From assembly GCA_022844225.1 (NCBI GenBank), contig JALHMC010000001.1, forward strand, positions 1-64,000: a stretch of DNA of 64,000 nucleotides. The letters run 5' to 3'. Positions 44,880 through 54,934 of this stretch are shown here, piece by piece (position 1 is the first letter of the stretch; each line of letters starts with the position of its first letter). The position numbers and the translations under genes were made by a program. The notes below the pieces were generated by a model that worked only from the letters and a program-made list of their open reading frames with translations, did no database searches and was not told the DNA's origin. This DNA comes from Hyphomicrobiaceae bacterium (lineage in GTDB: Bacteria > Pseudomonadota > Alphaproteobacteria > Rhizobiales > Hyphomicrobiaceae).

Positions 44880-45701
44880 CTATTCCGACCCGTGAAGTTG
44901 CCTGATGTCGCGCACCACGGGCGGTCCGCTGGGCTTGGCCTCAGCCAACGATAGAATACGGGCCCGCAGGGCGGCTCCATCCAAAGCCGGTTCGCGCCTC
45001 TCCAGCCGAGCCGCGAGTGCGACGACCCTTGCGGACGCCACGTCCCCCGCGACACGGCCTGAGGCCGTCGCGCCCGCGATAGCGCCGCCCGAGCCGTCAG
45101 CCAACGCCACGAGCAGATCCGCCGACGCGCTGGAGCCTTCTTGGTCCACGATGAGGAGCCCCGCCGGCTCGGCACTACGAGGTGCGACCGGCACTGGATC
45201 AGCGACCACCATCCGGGCCGGCACGACGATTAAAAGTTGTGGCAACTGACGGGCTGCGTCGTTGAGATCGTCACGTCGGATCGGCGCACCCGGGTCCGCG
45301 GCGACGAGCACGATCCGCGCCGGCGTGTCGGCGACAAAGCGCAGGGCTAAGGCAATCTGATCGCTGCGACCCGCCGCGACACGCGTCACGACGAGGCGGG
45401 CAGTCTGACTCTCGGCGAGAACGACCTTGGTCAGCGGGTCGGCGCCGGCCTCTGTCGTGAACGGCCGTGGATCGTTGCCGGCGAAGTCCCACCCGATCAT
45501 CTCGCCTTCGCCGTCGCGGGCCAAGCGCCGGGCAATCTCGGGTTGGCGGTAGTCGAGGCCAGCCCCGATGATGGCCACAGCGGGACCGCCCGGGTCGCGG
45601 CCGGTCGGGACTTTCGGATCAGGTGACTGGGCGCCAGCCATGCTGCTCGCTGTACTCGCGACGACGGCCAGGGCCAGCAGAGCTCGGCGGACGAAGCACA
45701 T
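44880..45701 (-). CDS. Secreted subtilase-like protein lacking catalytic residues
   Basis: 273 residues with a signal peptide (LALAVVASTASSMAGAQS). The segment AVAIIGAGLDYRQPEIARRL aligns with the first strand of subtilases (xxVIDTGVDYxHPxL), but the catalytic Asp position is Gly. Where the His motif should be I see ESQTARLVVTRVAAG, and near the Ser motif GATASGRVAGDVASARVVALAA, without the GTSMA core. The fold may therefore be kept as a binding module. It lies five bases downstream of mobB on the same strand and is probably part of that operon. Confidence 0.6.
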   Translation of the reverse strand: MCFVRRALLALAVVASTASSMAGAQSPDPKVPTGRDPGGPAVAIIGAGLDYRQPEIARRLARDGEGEMIGWDFAGNDPRPFTTEAGADPLTKVVLAESQTARLVVTRVAAGRSDQIALALRFVADTPARIVLVAADPGAPIRRDDLNDAARQLPQLLIVVPARMVVADPVPVAPRSAEPAGLLIVDQEGSSASADLLVALADGSGGAIAGATASGRVAGDVASARVVALAARLERREPALDGAALRARILSLAEAKPSGPPVVRDIRQLHGSE

Positions 45702-45706
45702 GGCGG

Positions 45707-46270
45707 CTATCCCGGACGGCCAGTTGGCGGCGAGGCCGCCTCGCGGGTGCCCAGCACCACGCGCTCGATCAGATCGGCAAGGCCGGCGACGTCGTCGAGC
45801 GAATAGACCGGCCGTCCGTGAGCCTCTGTCGGGTGATCGGCTGCGATCGCGATAACGTGCGGATCGGTGAGAGCCAATGGCTCGTGCGAAAACGAATCGC
45901 TACGGCGTGCCTCGATCTTCGGAACCGGGGCCGACTTGTAGCCTTCGACGACGATCACGTCGCAAGGATCGAGCATCGCGACGACCTCGGCGAAGTCCGG
46001 CTCGGGGGCTGAGCCCAGCTCCTTGATCATCGCGATGCGCTCCGGTGACACGACGGCCACCTGGTGCGCACCGGCCTGTCGATGGCGGGCACTGTCGGTT
46101 CCGGCATTGTCGATCTGGAACTTGTGGTGGGCGTGCTTCACTGTCGCCACACGCCGTCCTCGCGCAACCAGCTCGGCAACGAGGCGGACTGTCAACGTCG
46201 TCTTGCCGGACTTTTTCCAGCCGACGATGCCGACGATGGGGGTGCCGTTACGGCCGGTGATGCCTGTCAT
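45707..46270 (-). CDS. mobB: Molybdopterin-guanine dinucleotide biosynthesis protein B
   Basis: 187 residues. The P-loop GWKKSGKTT (residues 17-25) near the N-terminus, TVKHAHHKFQIDNAGTDSARHRQAGAHQ and VIVVEGYKSAPVPKIE are typical MobB blocks. It binds GTP and assists MobA in building the Mo-MGD cofactor. Its ATG overlaps the mobA stop by four bases (ATGA), a translationally coupled mobAB pair. A Mo enzyme of the sulfite oxidase family is at 8.8 kb, although that family uses the undecorated cofactor. Confidence 0.92.
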   Translation of the reverse strand: MTGITGRNGTPIVGIVGWKKSGKTTLTVRLVAELVARGRRVATVKHAHHKFQIDNAGTDSARHRQAGAHQVAVVSPERIAMIKELGSAPEPDFAEVVAMLDPCDVIVVEGYKSAPVPKIEARRSDSFSHEPLALTDPHVIAIAADHPTEAHGRPVYSLDDVAGLADLIERVVLGTREAASPPTGRPG

Positions 46271-46911
46271 GGCGCCACCAGTGCCAGGAGACGACGCGCC
46301 TCGTCCAGCTCCTCTCGCGTGTTGGCATTAAAGAACGGATCGATCGTCTCACCGGCTGCTGTTAGCATCGGAAAGTCCACCGGGATAGTGCCATGGCGAT
46401 TGGTCCAGGCGAGGACCTTGCGCAGGCCGGCCCGTAGCGCAGCCTCCAGATCATCGGCAAGTTCGATTGGCCAGAGTCCGATGACAGGGTGCAGCTCCCC
46501 GCCCGACGAGGCCATGGCGATCCGCCCCTCCCCGCGCGCCGAGGCCTCGACGAGGCGATCGCCGAGATCGGTCGGCAGGAACGGAGCGTCGCTCGAGACG
46601 GAGAGCACGTGGCTCGCGCTCGGGACGTGCACGCCGGCCCAGCGCATGCCCGCGAGGACCCCAGCGAGAGGACCGACAAACCCCCCGACCGTATCTGGCA
46701 CCACATCACAGCCGAACCGCGCGAACCGGGCCGGATCGCCGTTGGCGTTCAGCACAATGCGGTCGACCTGGGGCCCGATGCGGCGCAGCACCTCGTCCAG
46801 CATCGTCGCCGGCCCCAGCGGCGCCAGTCCCTTGTCGCCGCCCCCCATGCGGCGGGACAGTCCTCCCGCGAGAACGACGCCTACGGGCCGCGATTTTCTG
46901 TCGATCATCAT
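46267..46911 (-). CDS. mobA: Molybdenum cofactor guanylyltransferase
   Basis: 214 residues. The nucleotide-binding opening VGVVLAGGLSRRMGGGDKGL is the canonical MobA signature, followed by GPQVDRIVLNANGD, the VPDTVGGFVGPLAGVLAGM block and SVSSDAPFLPTDL with the metal-binding Asp. It transfers GMP from GTP to Mo-molybdopterin. First gene of mobA-mobB and the pseudo-subtilase gene. A second in-frame ATG immediately follows the first, so the start is uncertain by one codon. Confidence 0.93.
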   Translation of the reverse strand: MMIDRKSRPVGVVLAGGLSRRMGGGDKGLAPLGPATMLDEVLRRIGPQVDRIVLNANGDPARFARFGCDVVPDTVGGFVGPLAGVLAGMRWAGVHVPSASHVLSVSSDAPFLPTDLGDRLVEASARGEGRIAMASSGGELHPVIGLWPIELADDLEAALRAGLRKVLAWTNRHGTIPVDFPMLTAAGETIDPFFNANTREELDEARRLLALVAP

Positions 46912-47099
46912 GATCGAGACTTAAGGCGGGACATTCGCTTAGCCAAGGAGGAGCGTGCATTCGACCGTTGCCGGCGACAAAACGCATCGACAGGCCGCGA
47001 CCTCTCATGCAGGAATCCGATGATCGCGCGTTTCACCACGCGCGGGTGCGCGCCACCGATACGAAACGCCGTTCGGTTCAAGCCGTTTGGGGGCATGGG

Positions 47100-47537
47100 A
47101 TGCAGTTCTTCGCTGGTCTCAACGTGTGGGCCGTACTGCTCGCTGCAGCCGCCAGCTTCCTATTCGGAGGCGTGTGGTACGGGACGCTGTCGAAGCTGTG
47201 GATGGACGCTGCGAACCTGACCGAGGAGCAGATCCGAGGGCCCGGAGGCCCTTCCCCCTGGCCGTTTATCGTCACCTTCATCGCTCAGCTGGTGATGGCT
47301 TGGATGCTGGCAGGTATCATCCTGCATCTGGTCCGCGCCGGCGTGCCATCGAGCATCCGCATCGGGTTGATCTCGGGGTTTCTCATCTGGCTCGGCTTCA
47401 TTGCGACGACCCTGGTCGTCAACCATAGATTCCAGATGCAGAAGGTCGCCTTGACCGTGATCGATGGCGGGCATTGGCTGGGTGTCATGCTGATCCAGGG
47501 CGCGATCCTCGGCTGGATCGGAATGGCGCAATCCTGA
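47100..47537 (+). CDS. DUF1761-family membrane protein
   Basis: 145 residues from the ATG at 47100. Four hydrophobic helices: MQFFAGLNVWAVLLAAAASFLFGGVWYGTLS, PFIVTFIAQLVMAWMLAGIIL, IGLISGFLIWLGFIATTLVVNHRF, and HWLGVMLIQGAILGWIG. The WYG and FLIWLGF motifs are DUF1761 features. The function is unknown. It is divergent from mobA and directly followed, after one base, by a Rieske protein gene, so the two are co-transcribed. Confidence 0.82.
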   Translation: MQFFAGLNVWAVLLAAAASFLFGGVWYGTLSKLWMDAANLTEEQIRGPGGPSPWPFIVTFIAQLVMAWMLAGIILHLVRAGVPSSIRIGLISGFLIWLGFIATTLVVNHRFQMQKVALTVIDGGHWLGVMLIQGAILGWIGMAQS

Positions 47538-47538
47538 C

Positions 47539-47883
47539 ATGACCGACCGCATCACACTCTGCCGGCGAGCTGACCTCGATGCGACGGGCGCCAAAGGCGT
47601 CGGCCTCGAATACGGCGGACGCTGGCGGGAAATCGTCGTCGTGCGGGGAATGGACGGCACGATCCGAGCCTACGACAACCGCTGTCCTCATCTCGATTTG
47701 ACACTCGAGGCCAGGCCGGATCGATTTCTCGACGATAATCGGTCGCATCTCGTGTGTGCCATGCACGGAGCCCGCTTCAGGGTCGACGACGGCGTCTGCG
47801 TGTGGGGCCCGTGCGAGGGCCGGAGCCTGGCCCAGGTCGCTATCGTCATCTCGGGCGACGCCATCTTACTGGGCGAGGGCTGA
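47539..47883 (+). CDS. Rieske-type [2Fe-2S] ferredoxin-like protein
   Basis: 114 residues. The cluster ligands are in RCPHLDLTLEA (Cys-x-His) and CAMHGARFRVDDG (Cys-x2-His), spaced as in small Rieske ferredoxins of dioxygenase systems. No membrane anchor or signal. It would carry single electrons in the cytoplasm, or be a fragment-like component of an oxygenase. It starts one base after the DUF1761 stop and is followed 115 bases later by ferredoxin-NADP reductase, a possible electron donor. Confidence 0.87.
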   Translation: MTDRITLCRRADLDATGAKGVGLEYGGRWREIVVVRGMDGTIRAYDNRCPHLDLTLEARPDRFLDDNRSHLVCAMHGARFRVDDGVCVWGPCEGRSLAQVAIVISGDAILLGEG

Positions 47884-47998
47884 CCGCTGCCGCGTAGCCA
47901 TGCCGCAGGCGGCATTTGACATCCGTCAAACACCGGACCCTGCACATTGCCATGGAGTGCCCGGCGCGGATCAATAAGTCGATCGTGAGCCCCGACTA

Positions 47999-48832
47999 AT
48001 GCAAGACTCCTGCCCGACCACCAGCGCTCCGACGAGCGTTGCAGCGCCATCACGTCCACAACGCAGCCTCGGGCGGGAGCGCGTTCTGAGCATCCGCCAC
48101 TACACGGACAAGCTGTTCAGCTTCCGCACGACGCGCTCGGCCGGGCTCCGGTTCGAGAGCGGACAGTTTGTCATGATCGGCCTCGAAGTCGACGGGCGCC
48201 CGCTGATGCGCGCCTACTCGATGGCAAGCGCCAACTACGACGAGCATCTCGATTTCTTCTCGATCAAGGTCCCGCACGGGCCGCTGACCTCGCGCCTGCA
48301 GCATATCCAGCCCGGCGACGAGGTGCTGGTCGGATCGAAACCGACGGGCACTCTGCTACTCGGCAATCTGGCGCCGGGCCGCCGCCTCTATCTGCTGGCA
48401 ACCGGGACGGGCTTCGCGCCCTTCGCCAGCATCCTGCGCGACCCAGAGACATGGGAGCGGTTCGAGATGGTCGTCGCGGTGGAGGGCTGTCGGGAAGCCG
48501 CAGAACTCGCGTTTGCCACCGAGACTGTGATGGATGTTCGCGGGCACGAGTATCTGGGCGAGTTGGCGGCCGATAAGTTACTCTACTACGCAACGGTGAC
48601 GCGCGACGCCCACCATCATCAGGGCCGCATCACCGATCTCATTCGATCGGGTGCGATGCTCGGTGAACTGGGCCTTCCCGATCTCGATGCCGCCGATGAC
48701 CGTGTGATGATCTGCGGCAATCCTGGCATGCTCGCCGAAATCAAGTCGATGCTCGCAGAGCGAGGTTTCGAGGAAGGATCGAGCGGCGAACCCGCCGCAT
48801 TCGTCATCGAACGCGCCTTCGTCGAGCGCTGA
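47999..48832 (+). CDS. fpr: Ferredoxin-NADP+ reductase
   Basis: 277 residues. FAD domain: [15 protein letters not shown], the [21 protein letters not shown] block that binds flavin, and [15 protein letters not shown] domain: [24 protein letters not shown]. The C-terminal IERAFVER is characteristic of bacterial subclass I/II Fpr enzymes. It reduces ferredoxin or flavodoxin with NADPH, or runs in reverse, and is often part of oxidative-stress or iron metabolism. The first 20 residues are a non-conserved extension; a later start at an internal codon is possible. Neighbours a Rieske gene. Confidence 0.92.
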   Translation: MQDSCPTTSAPTSVAAPSRPQRSLGRERVLSIRHYTDKLFSFRTTRSAGLRFESGQFVMIGLEVDGRPLMRAYSMASANYDEHLDFFSIKVPHGPLTSRLQHIQPGDEVLVGSKPTGTLLLGNLAPGRRLYLLATGTGFAPFASILRDPETWERFEMVVAVEGCREAAELAFATETVMDVRGHEYLGELAADKLLYYATVTRDAHHHQGRITDLIRSGAMLGELGLPDLDAADDRVMICGNPGMLAEIKSMLAERGFEEGSSGEPAAFVIERAFVER

Positions 48833-48881
48833 GCGAGCGACGCACGGTCGCGGCCCGGGGTCAGTTCGCGTAGACCGGACG

Positions 48882-48940
48882 GCGCAATTCTTATCGCTAA
48901 CACGTGCAGGTCCGCCCGTCTGGTCAACTGGCAATTGCGC
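48882..48940. repeat. Spaced inverted repeat GCGCAATT ... AATTGCGC upstream of acsA
   Basis: 8-bp arms 43 bases apart in the fpr-acsA spacer. This may be a pair of half-sites for a regulator looping or dimerising at the acsA promoter. Sequence observation only. Confidence 0.3.
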
Positions 48941-48998
48941 ACGAGCCACCCCGGCCGCTAATGATTACTCAAAAGCAAGCTCCGGGAGGAATTGGACG

Positions 48999-50951
<1,953 letters not shown>

Positions 50952-51186
50952 GCTGCTCGAAGAGACGGGCAATGCTGGCGACAATCCTGGGGCGGCGCCA
51001 TGTCGGTGGCCGCCCCTCCTCATTGGTGGGACGGCGGGACGGCGCCGAACTAGAACAATATCCATGTTACGCAATCGCCTACGGCGATTCACAGATCGGA
51101 TCGAATTGCTCTAGAGTCATACGTGTAGAGTATCTCTTCCCGATCGCACGGTCGCGAAAAAGGACCTTATGCGGTCGGATGATGCT
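50952..51186. other. Intergenic region after acsA
   Basis: 235 bases without a supported gene; AT content rises toward the right. No strong hairpin recognised. Confidence 0.4.
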
Positions 51187-51420
51187 CTAGTCGAGCCGCA
51201 CCGGGTAGGTCAGGCTCGCCGCGGTCTGAACGACGCCGACTTTCTCCGGACCGAACACCAGCAACCTTCTGTTGCCGGACAATGCCAATGCGCGCGCAAA
51301 GGCGACCGCATGGGACTTCACCCTAAAACTTCTCCTGGCCTCGCACGTCACACCCTCGCTCACGAGCCAAGCCCCGAAACGCGTTTGAGTCACGTTTATA
51401 TCGTTCACTTTTCTCGACAT
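51187..51420 (-). CDS. Small conserved-looking protein, unknown function
   Basis: 77 residues (MSRKVNDINVTQTRFGAW). The pattern of a short beta strand, a helix (SHAVAFARALALSGN) and another strand (RRLLVFGPEKVG) resembles DUF2188-like small proteins that occur singly in rhizobial genomes. The C-terminal QTAASLTYPVRLD looks conserved. Function unknown. It borders the AT-rich gene-poor stretch to its right. Confidence 0.5.
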   Translation of the reverse strand: MSRKVNDINVTQTRFGAWLVSEGVTCEARRSFRVKSHAVAFARALALSGNRRLLVFGPEKVGVVQTAASLTYPVRLD

Positions 51421-52025
51421 GCGCCCCCCATTCTATTATTACGTCTTTAACTCATAAGAACATCACACTTCACGGAATTGCCCCGATCACGATCAAAGAA
51501 ACGAAAATCGAAGCCGCAGCCACGACGCAAATTCGATATCCCACTCCAACCCGATCGATCTGAGCCGGAGAAAATACATTACCAAGCGCTGAATACACCA
51601 TAGACCTTCCTCGCCAATCTAACTCACTCGATCGCCGCGGCCACTCTTCCGCAGGCGGCTGGCTGCTGTATGTCGAAATCAATCCGGAGAATGGCGCCGC
51701 TCACGCCAGTGCAACATGCAGCGAGCGCTTACACAGTTCCGACGACGATGATTATCGCCGCCACACGCCGGAGAATACACCGCCTTTCCGCGCCAAGTCG
51801 AAATGCGGCCAAACCTTTTTGTATCGACTATTTTTCCAAGAGTCAAATTTTATATGGATTTCTCTAGTTTTAAGCCCACCATGAATTCAATTTCACCGCT
51901 TGATCGCTCACAAGGGCTTCCGCTTTGGCCTCGAAATAATGGTCGCCTATTGCCAACCCGAACAGACGAGGATTTATTGTTCCTCCGCAGATGTAATTCG
52001 ATCGCTCCATCCCCATGTTCAAGCA
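51421..52025. other. AT-richer, gene-poor stretch
   Basis: 605 bases whose composition is clearly more AT-rich than the rest of the window. Weak open frames exist, notably 51470-51682 on the minus strand (70 codons ending in a hydrophobic segment CVVAAASIFVSLIVIGAIP), but none is convincing. No terminal repeats or transposase remains were recognised. It may be decayed or horizontally acquired DNA. Confidence 0.5.
51470..51682 (-). CDS. Doubtful small single-helix membrane protein
   Basis: 70 codons in the AT-rich stretch. The N-terminal half is polar and the last 25 residues form one hydrophobic helix with a basic flank (DRVGVGYR). Third codon positions are less GC-biased than in real genes here, so this may be an acquired gene or a chance frame. 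Confidence 0.2.
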   Translation of the reverse strand: MISTYSSQPPAEEWPRRSSELDWRGRSMVYSALGNVFSPAQIDRVGVGYRICVVAAASIFVSLIVIGAIP

Positions 52026-52325
52026 ATGGAAACATTTCAGTTCGATGCCTCCGCTGAGGTCTTCACGATTGCCCGGCATACCCGCCGCAAGGAGCCGATG
52101 ATCTATCGGCGGTTTCCCAACGCCGGCGAGGCGATCCGCTACGCGATCGAGGTCCTTCCCGCCAACGAACTCGAGGGAACGACTATCGAGACGCAGGATA
52201 CCCGGCTGGGGGTCGCCGACATCCGGGGTCTCTACGAGCGCGAGGACTATCCCCTGCAGCGCCGCAGACCTCGACCGGCTGCGAAGGCGGCTGCCCGAGG
52301 CACATCAGCCGCCGCGCCCGCTTGA
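52026..52325 (+). CDS. Small protein of unknown function, alphaproteobacterial type
   Basis: 99 residues from the ATG at 52026 (METFQFDASAEVFTIARHTRRKEPMIYRRF); the open frame extends upstream into AT-rich DNA but normal composition starts here. A compact alpha/beta core (AGEAIRYAIEVLPANELEGTTIE) ends in an Ala/Pro/Arg-rich tail. No named domain recognised. First of three small same-strand genes at 52.0-52.9 kb. Confidence 0.55.
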   Translation: METFQFDASAEVFTIARHTRRKEPMIYRRFPNAGEAIRYAIEVLPANELEGTTIETQDTRLGVADIRGLYEREDYPLQRRRPRPAAKAAARGTSAAAPA

Positions 52326-52366
52326 GAGCAGGCTCCGGGGTGCTCGACCGCCAGAGGATGACTGCG

Positions 52367-52660
52367 ATGAGAACGCGGATCGAGACAGTGGTCTTCGACC
52401 ACCCATTCACGATCGATGGCGTCGTTGGCAAGCACCCGGCCGGCGCGTACCACGTCGAGGTGGACGAGGAGTTGCTGCCCAACCTCTCGTTCATGGCCTA
52501 TCGCCGCGTCCAGACCGCCATCACGCTACCGGTACCATCCGGCGCAGGATTGGCGCGGCAGGTAATCACGATTGATGCGGCGGCCCTTGCGGCAGCCCTG
52601 CTGAACGACAAGACAGCGCCCGGGAAATCGGATGCTGGTGATCCAGGCCTCGTTGCCTGA
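52367..52660 (+). CDS. Small protein of unknown function
   Basis: 97 residues from the ATG at 52367 with GAGGA upstream. The opening RTRIETVVFDHPFTIDGVVGKHPAGAYHVEVDEE is beta-rich and looks like a small sandwich domain; LSFMAYRRVQTAITLP follows. Rhizobial genomes often hold such a gene in several copies. The role is unknown. Second of three tandem small genes. Confidence 0.6.
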   Translation: MRTRIETVVFDHPFTIDGVVGKHPAGAYHVEVDEELLPNLSFMAYRRVQTAITLPVPSGAGLARQVITIDAAALAAALLNDKTAPGKSDAGDPGLVA

Positions 52661-52678
52661 ACAGCGAGGAGCTGGGCC

Positions 52679-52897
52679 ATGGCCGGCAGATGTCCGTCCT
52701 GCAAGGTGGAAGCCACTATCGTTGTGGAAACGGCGCGGGCGCGCCATCCAGAGTCCGAGATGACGTGGCCGGCGGTGCTGTTCTTGTGCGAAGCCTGCCG
52801 CACGATCCTTAGCGTCTCACTCGATCCGAACTGGCAGGCCGAGGTCGTGGCCGGCCAATTACGGATGGTGAGCGGCGAGCCGGGTGGCGCACGTTAG
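52679..52897 (+). CDS. Small protein with two CxxC motifs (possible zinc ribbon)
   Basis: 72 residues. The pairs CPSC at the N-terminus (residues 5-8) and CEAC near residue 40 could bind one zinc. The rest is short and not diagnostic. It begins 18 bases after the preceding small gene and probably shares its transcript. Confidence 0.5.
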   Translation: MAGRCPSCKVEATIVVETARARHPESEMTWPAVLFLCEACRTILSVSLDPNWQAEVVAGQLRMVSGEPGGAR

Positions 52898-52941
52898 TCC
52901 TGCAATCCACGCCCAGCTTGTCCATCGCAGCAGCGGCGCAG

Positions 52942-54123
52942 CTAGCGTCGCAGCTTGACCGCAACCGGCTCGTCCACACGCTCCAGCGCCTCGAGGCGAG
53001 GCGGCTCGGGCAGCCAGTTGGAATTCTTGGCGCCGATCGAGCGGCCGACGTCGAATAGGGCGCGCATCTCCTTCGGGCGGAAGCGCAGCGGATCGTCGAT
53101 ATCCTTTGTCTGGTCCGGCACGTGCAGGATGCGGAACTGGCCCCGTGCCTGCCGCGTGGTGACGTAAGCCTGATAGATCGTCTTGTAGGTCAGGCCGCGC
53201 ATCAATTCGCTGATCGACCGACGCGAAATGCCCATGACCGTGGCCGGCACAGGGTGCGGCGTATCGGCCTTCAGCGAAAGCTTGCCATTGATCAGAACGT
53301 AGACCGTCTTCTTGCGCTGCTTGCCGTCGACCATGAACGAGCGCAGTAGGATCGGCGCCTTGACGCCGCCGTCGACATGCATGCGGGCGCGGCCCGTCTC
53401 CTCGCTGTGGCGCACGTAGACCGGCTGGAAAAAGCCGGGGAAGGCCGCCGAGGCTACCAGGACGTCGCGATAGGTTTCGGCACGGCTCGCCTCCTTGCTG
53501 GCGGCGATGCCACCCATGTCCCAGACGACGACCTGGCCGGTGTCGAGATCCGTCGTGGCCACATAGAGGCGGCGCCCGCGCTCGTGCTCCGCGGCAACAG
53601 CATCGAGAAGGCGCGGCGTCACGACCTTCTCGACCATTTTGCGGAACGGTGTGGTGTCGTAGAGGCTATCCTGGAAGAGCCCCAGAATGCCCTGCTCGGC
53701 GTAAATCTGCTCACCCGTCACTTTCGTGTAGAAGCGCTCGATCTCGCCGTCCCAGGCTGACCCAAGGAAAGCGAACGTGGCAATGAGCGCCCCGGTCGAG
53801 ACGCCGGTGACGATATTGAAGTCGGGTCGTGCGCCACTCTCGGTCCATCCCTTGAGGACCCCGGCCCCGAATGCTCCGTCCGAGCCACCGCCTGAAATGA
53901 CAAGGACATTCAGGTCTTTGGTCTCTGAGGCGGGCGATACTTGATGCCCGGCGATCGTCGCGCCCGGGGGCGGTTCCAGCGGCTTGCTCTTCGCGTCGAA
54001 CAGGGGGATCGAGCCGAACGTCGCAGAGGCCGCAACACCATCCGCATCCGGCCGCAACGAGGCACCGCAGGCCGCGACGGCAACGGCCACCAGAAGACAG
54101 ACGATCGCAGAAAATCGCTTCAT
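52942..54123 (-). CDS. Patatin-like phospholipase, lipoprotein
   Basis: 393 residues. The N-terminus MKRFSAIVCLLVAVAVAACGAS carries a lipobox with Cys19. The patatin fold shows the oxyanion loop ISGGGSDGAFGAGVLKG, the nucleophile elbow GVSTGALIA and the Asp of HVDGGVKAPILL, so the Ser/Asp dyad is complete. It is expected to be a periplasmic, outer- or inner-membrane-attached acyl hydrolase. No genetic partner is obvious. Confidence 0.88.
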   Translation of the reverse strand: MKRFSAIVCLLVAVAVAACGASLRPDADGVAASATFGSIPLFDAKSKPLEPPPGATIAGHQVSPASETKDLNVLVISGGGSDGAFGAGVLKGWTESGARPDFNIVTGVSTGALIATFAFLGSAWDGEIERFYTKVTGEQIYAEQGILGLFQDSLYDTTPFRKMVEKVVTPRLLDAVAAEHERGRRLYVATTDLDTGQVVVWDMGGIAASKEASRAETYRDVLVASAAFPGFFQPVYVRHSEETGRARMHVDGGVKAPILLRSFMVDGKQRKKTVYVLINGKLSLKADTPHPVPATVMGISRRSISELMRGLTYKTIYQAYVTTRQARGQFRILHVPDQTKDIDDPLRFRPKEMRALFDVGRSIGAKNSNWLPEPPRLEALERVDEPVAVKLRR

Positions 54124-54263
54124 TTGACGCCCAATCGCCGGGCCTCCCTCGGGTGCCGTCGGGCAGCGATAGCAAGTTTTCCCCTGGTCGGCGATGGCCG
54201 AAGGGACACAGGATCGCGCCGCCTGTGGAGGAAGTTCAGCGCCTCCGGTGGCGCCAGCTCACA

Positions 54264-54278
54264 GAACAGGCTAGGAAC
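54264..54278 (+). promoter_or_regulatory. Candidate LexA (SOS) box upstream of tag
   Basis: GAAC-AGGCTAG-GAAC, a perfect alphaproteobacterial LexA direct repeat 44 bases before the tag start codon, in non-coding sequence. Together with the ssb box it suggests that tag is damage-inducible here. Confidence 0.55.
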
Positions 54279-54322
54279 GGGCACGCAACCAAGCCCTTAC
54301 GAAACTGTCGAGCCGAGCGCGT

Positions 54323-54934
54323 ATGACCGCTGCATCCTCACCCGTCCGTTGCCCCTGGGTCGGCATCGCCGATGCTGAGTACCAGCGCTACCACGACGAG
54401 GAGTGGGGGGTGCCTCATGCCGACGACCGGCTCCTCTTCGAGAAGCTGGTGCTGGAAGGCTTCCAGTCCGGCCTATCGTGGCTGACGATCCTGCGCAAGC
54501 GGCCGTCCTTCCGAGCCGCGTTCGACGACTTCGATGCCGCGGCGATCGCACGCTACACGGATGCTGACAAGGCGCGACTTATGGCGGATGTCGGGATCGT
54601 TCGGAACCGCCTGAAGATCGAAGCCACCATCGACAACGCGCGTGCCTATCTGCAGCTTCGCGAACGAACCACGCTGGCGGCCTTCCTGTGGAATTTCCTG
54701 GATGGTCGGCCGATCGTACACCAGCGGCGCGCCATGAACGAGGTGCCGCCCGCGACGGAACTCTCGAAGGCGATCTCCAAGGCCTTGAAGAGAGAAGGTT
54801 TCCGCTTCGTCGGACCAACTACTCTCTACGCCTTCATGCAATCCTCGGGCTTCGTCAACGACCACCTCGTCGGCTGCCATCGACATGCAGCCTGCGCCGA
54901 CCTGCAGCGAGCGTTCCAGGGGCCCCGGCCATGA
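54323..54934 (+). CDS. tag: DNA-3-methyladenine glycosylase I
   Basis: 203 residues. All Tag hallmarks are present: CPWVGIADAEYQRYHDEEWGVP with zinc ligands Cys10 and His24, LEGFQSGLSWLTILRKR with the catalytic Glu, and the C-terminal VNDHLVGCHRH with the other zinc ligands. It removes 3-methyladenine from alkylated DNA. Its TGA overlaps the ATG of the HD-hydrolase gene (ATGA), so they are translationally coupled. Confidence 0.95.
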   Translation: MTAASSPVRCPWVGIADAEYQRYHDEEWGVPHADDRLLFEKLVLEGFQSGLSWLTILRKRPSFRAAFDDFDAAAIARYTDADKARLMADVGIVRNRLKIEATIDNARAYLQLRERTTLAAFLWNFLDGRPIVHQRRAMNEVPPATELSKAISKALKREGFRFVGPTTLYAFMQSSGFVNDHLVGCHRHAACADLQRAFQGPRP

